DNA of 54,769 nucleotides, from positions 1 through 54,769 of the forward strand of contig JAFYMP010000022.1 in assembly GCA_017556585.1 (NCBI GenBank), given 5' to 3'. The DNA is from Bacteroidaceae bacterium. Lineage in GTDB: Bacteria > Bacteroidota > Bacteroidia > Bacteroidales > Bacteroidaceae. A model generated the notes under the pieces. The model was not told the DNA's origin. It saw only the letters and a list, made by a program, of their open reading frames with translations, and made no database searches. Shown one piece after another: positions 54,690 through 54,769 of the stretch (position 1 is its first letter; every line of letters begins with the position of its first letter). The position numbers and the translations under genes were made by a program.

Positions 54690-54769
54690 ATGAAAAGTAT
54701 TAGAAATAAACGCAAGAGAATAGCCAAACAGAGTCTGTGGGACAAGTTGGTCTTTAAGTATAACATTTC
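54690..54769 (+). CDS. start of an unidentified gene, cut by the window end
   Basis: ATG six bases after the rimM stop opens a frame to the window end (26 codons): a very basic N-terminus (MKSIRNKRKRIAKQS) followed by WDKLVFKYNI. It is too short to identify. In related Bacteroidales a murA-rimM pair is followed by a peptidase of the M23 type, so that is one possibility. Confidence 0.5.
   Translation, partial: MKSIRNKRKRIAKQSLWDKLVFKYNI

Overview
This window reads as core chromosome of a member of the Bacteroidota, most likely the order Bacteroidales. The evidence is: promoters of the TTTG / TAnnTTTG (-33/-7) type, A/T-rich start regions without Shine-Dalgarno sequences, type IX secretion (T9SS) genes porQ, porU and porV, a protease carrying a T9SS sorting tail, tandem 6-bladed beta-propeller lipoproteins, a DUF4290 protein, an OstA-like protein and a MurA with Asp in place of the usual active-site Cys. 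I see no insertion sequence, prophage, CRISPR array, integrase or rRNA. Almost every base lies in a gene or a short promoter/terminator gap. I cannot name the genus.

Layout. 1-5 kb: 3' part of rmuC, then a minus-strand operon porQ-cmk-ispH-pfkA. 5-9.5 kb: tonB, a polyprenyl diphosphate synthase, a conserved unknown protein, tatD and an orphan sensor kinase. 9.6-12.6 kb: yceD-rpmF, era, der. 12.7-15.4 kb (minus): lptB followed by an M6-like secreted metalloprotease. 15.5-17.8 kb: two propeller lipoproteins. 18-23.6 kb: tig-clpP-clpX, then recQ. 23.6-32.6 kb: guaB, three SurA-like proteins, an OstA/LptA-like protein, a small membrane protein and mutL. 32.6-39.9 kb: trpS (minus), tRNA-Val, purB, a pseudouridine synthase with a long disordered N-terminus, asnS, a POT peptide transporter and an unknown protein. 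40-42.9 kb: rplM-rpsI and rpsB-tsf, each pair preceded by what looks like a structured RNA leader. 42.9-49.5 kb: yciH (minus), an FAH-family enzyme, porU, porV, ispF. 49.4-51.4 kb (minus): yicC-gmk-nadD. 51.5-54.8 kb: tsaB, DUF4290, murA, rimM and the start of another gene.

How the genes work together. Three themes recur. Envelope export and assembly: T9SS (PorQ, PorU, PorV) with a probable cargo protease; LptB, OstA-like and SurA-like factors for the outer membrane; TonB; MurA. Translation and protein quality control: L32, L13, S9, S2, EF-Ts, Era, Der, RimM, TsaB, trigger factor, ClpXP. Isoprenoid and nucleotide metabolism: IspH, IspF, polyprenyl synthase; GuaB, PurB, Gmk, Cmk, NadD.

No new multi-gene system stands out. 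The most rewarding items are the two candidate ribosomal-protein leader RNAs, the SurA-like triad with one member lacking the isomerase domain, the Asp-type MurA, the degenerate endonuclease motif in MutL, the T9SS cargo gene behind lptB, the low-complexity tail of the pseudouridine synthase and several conserved genes of unknown function. Several gene starts were moved downstream of naive longest reading frames, in two cases (porQ, lptB) supported by a -7 promoter element inside the longer frame.
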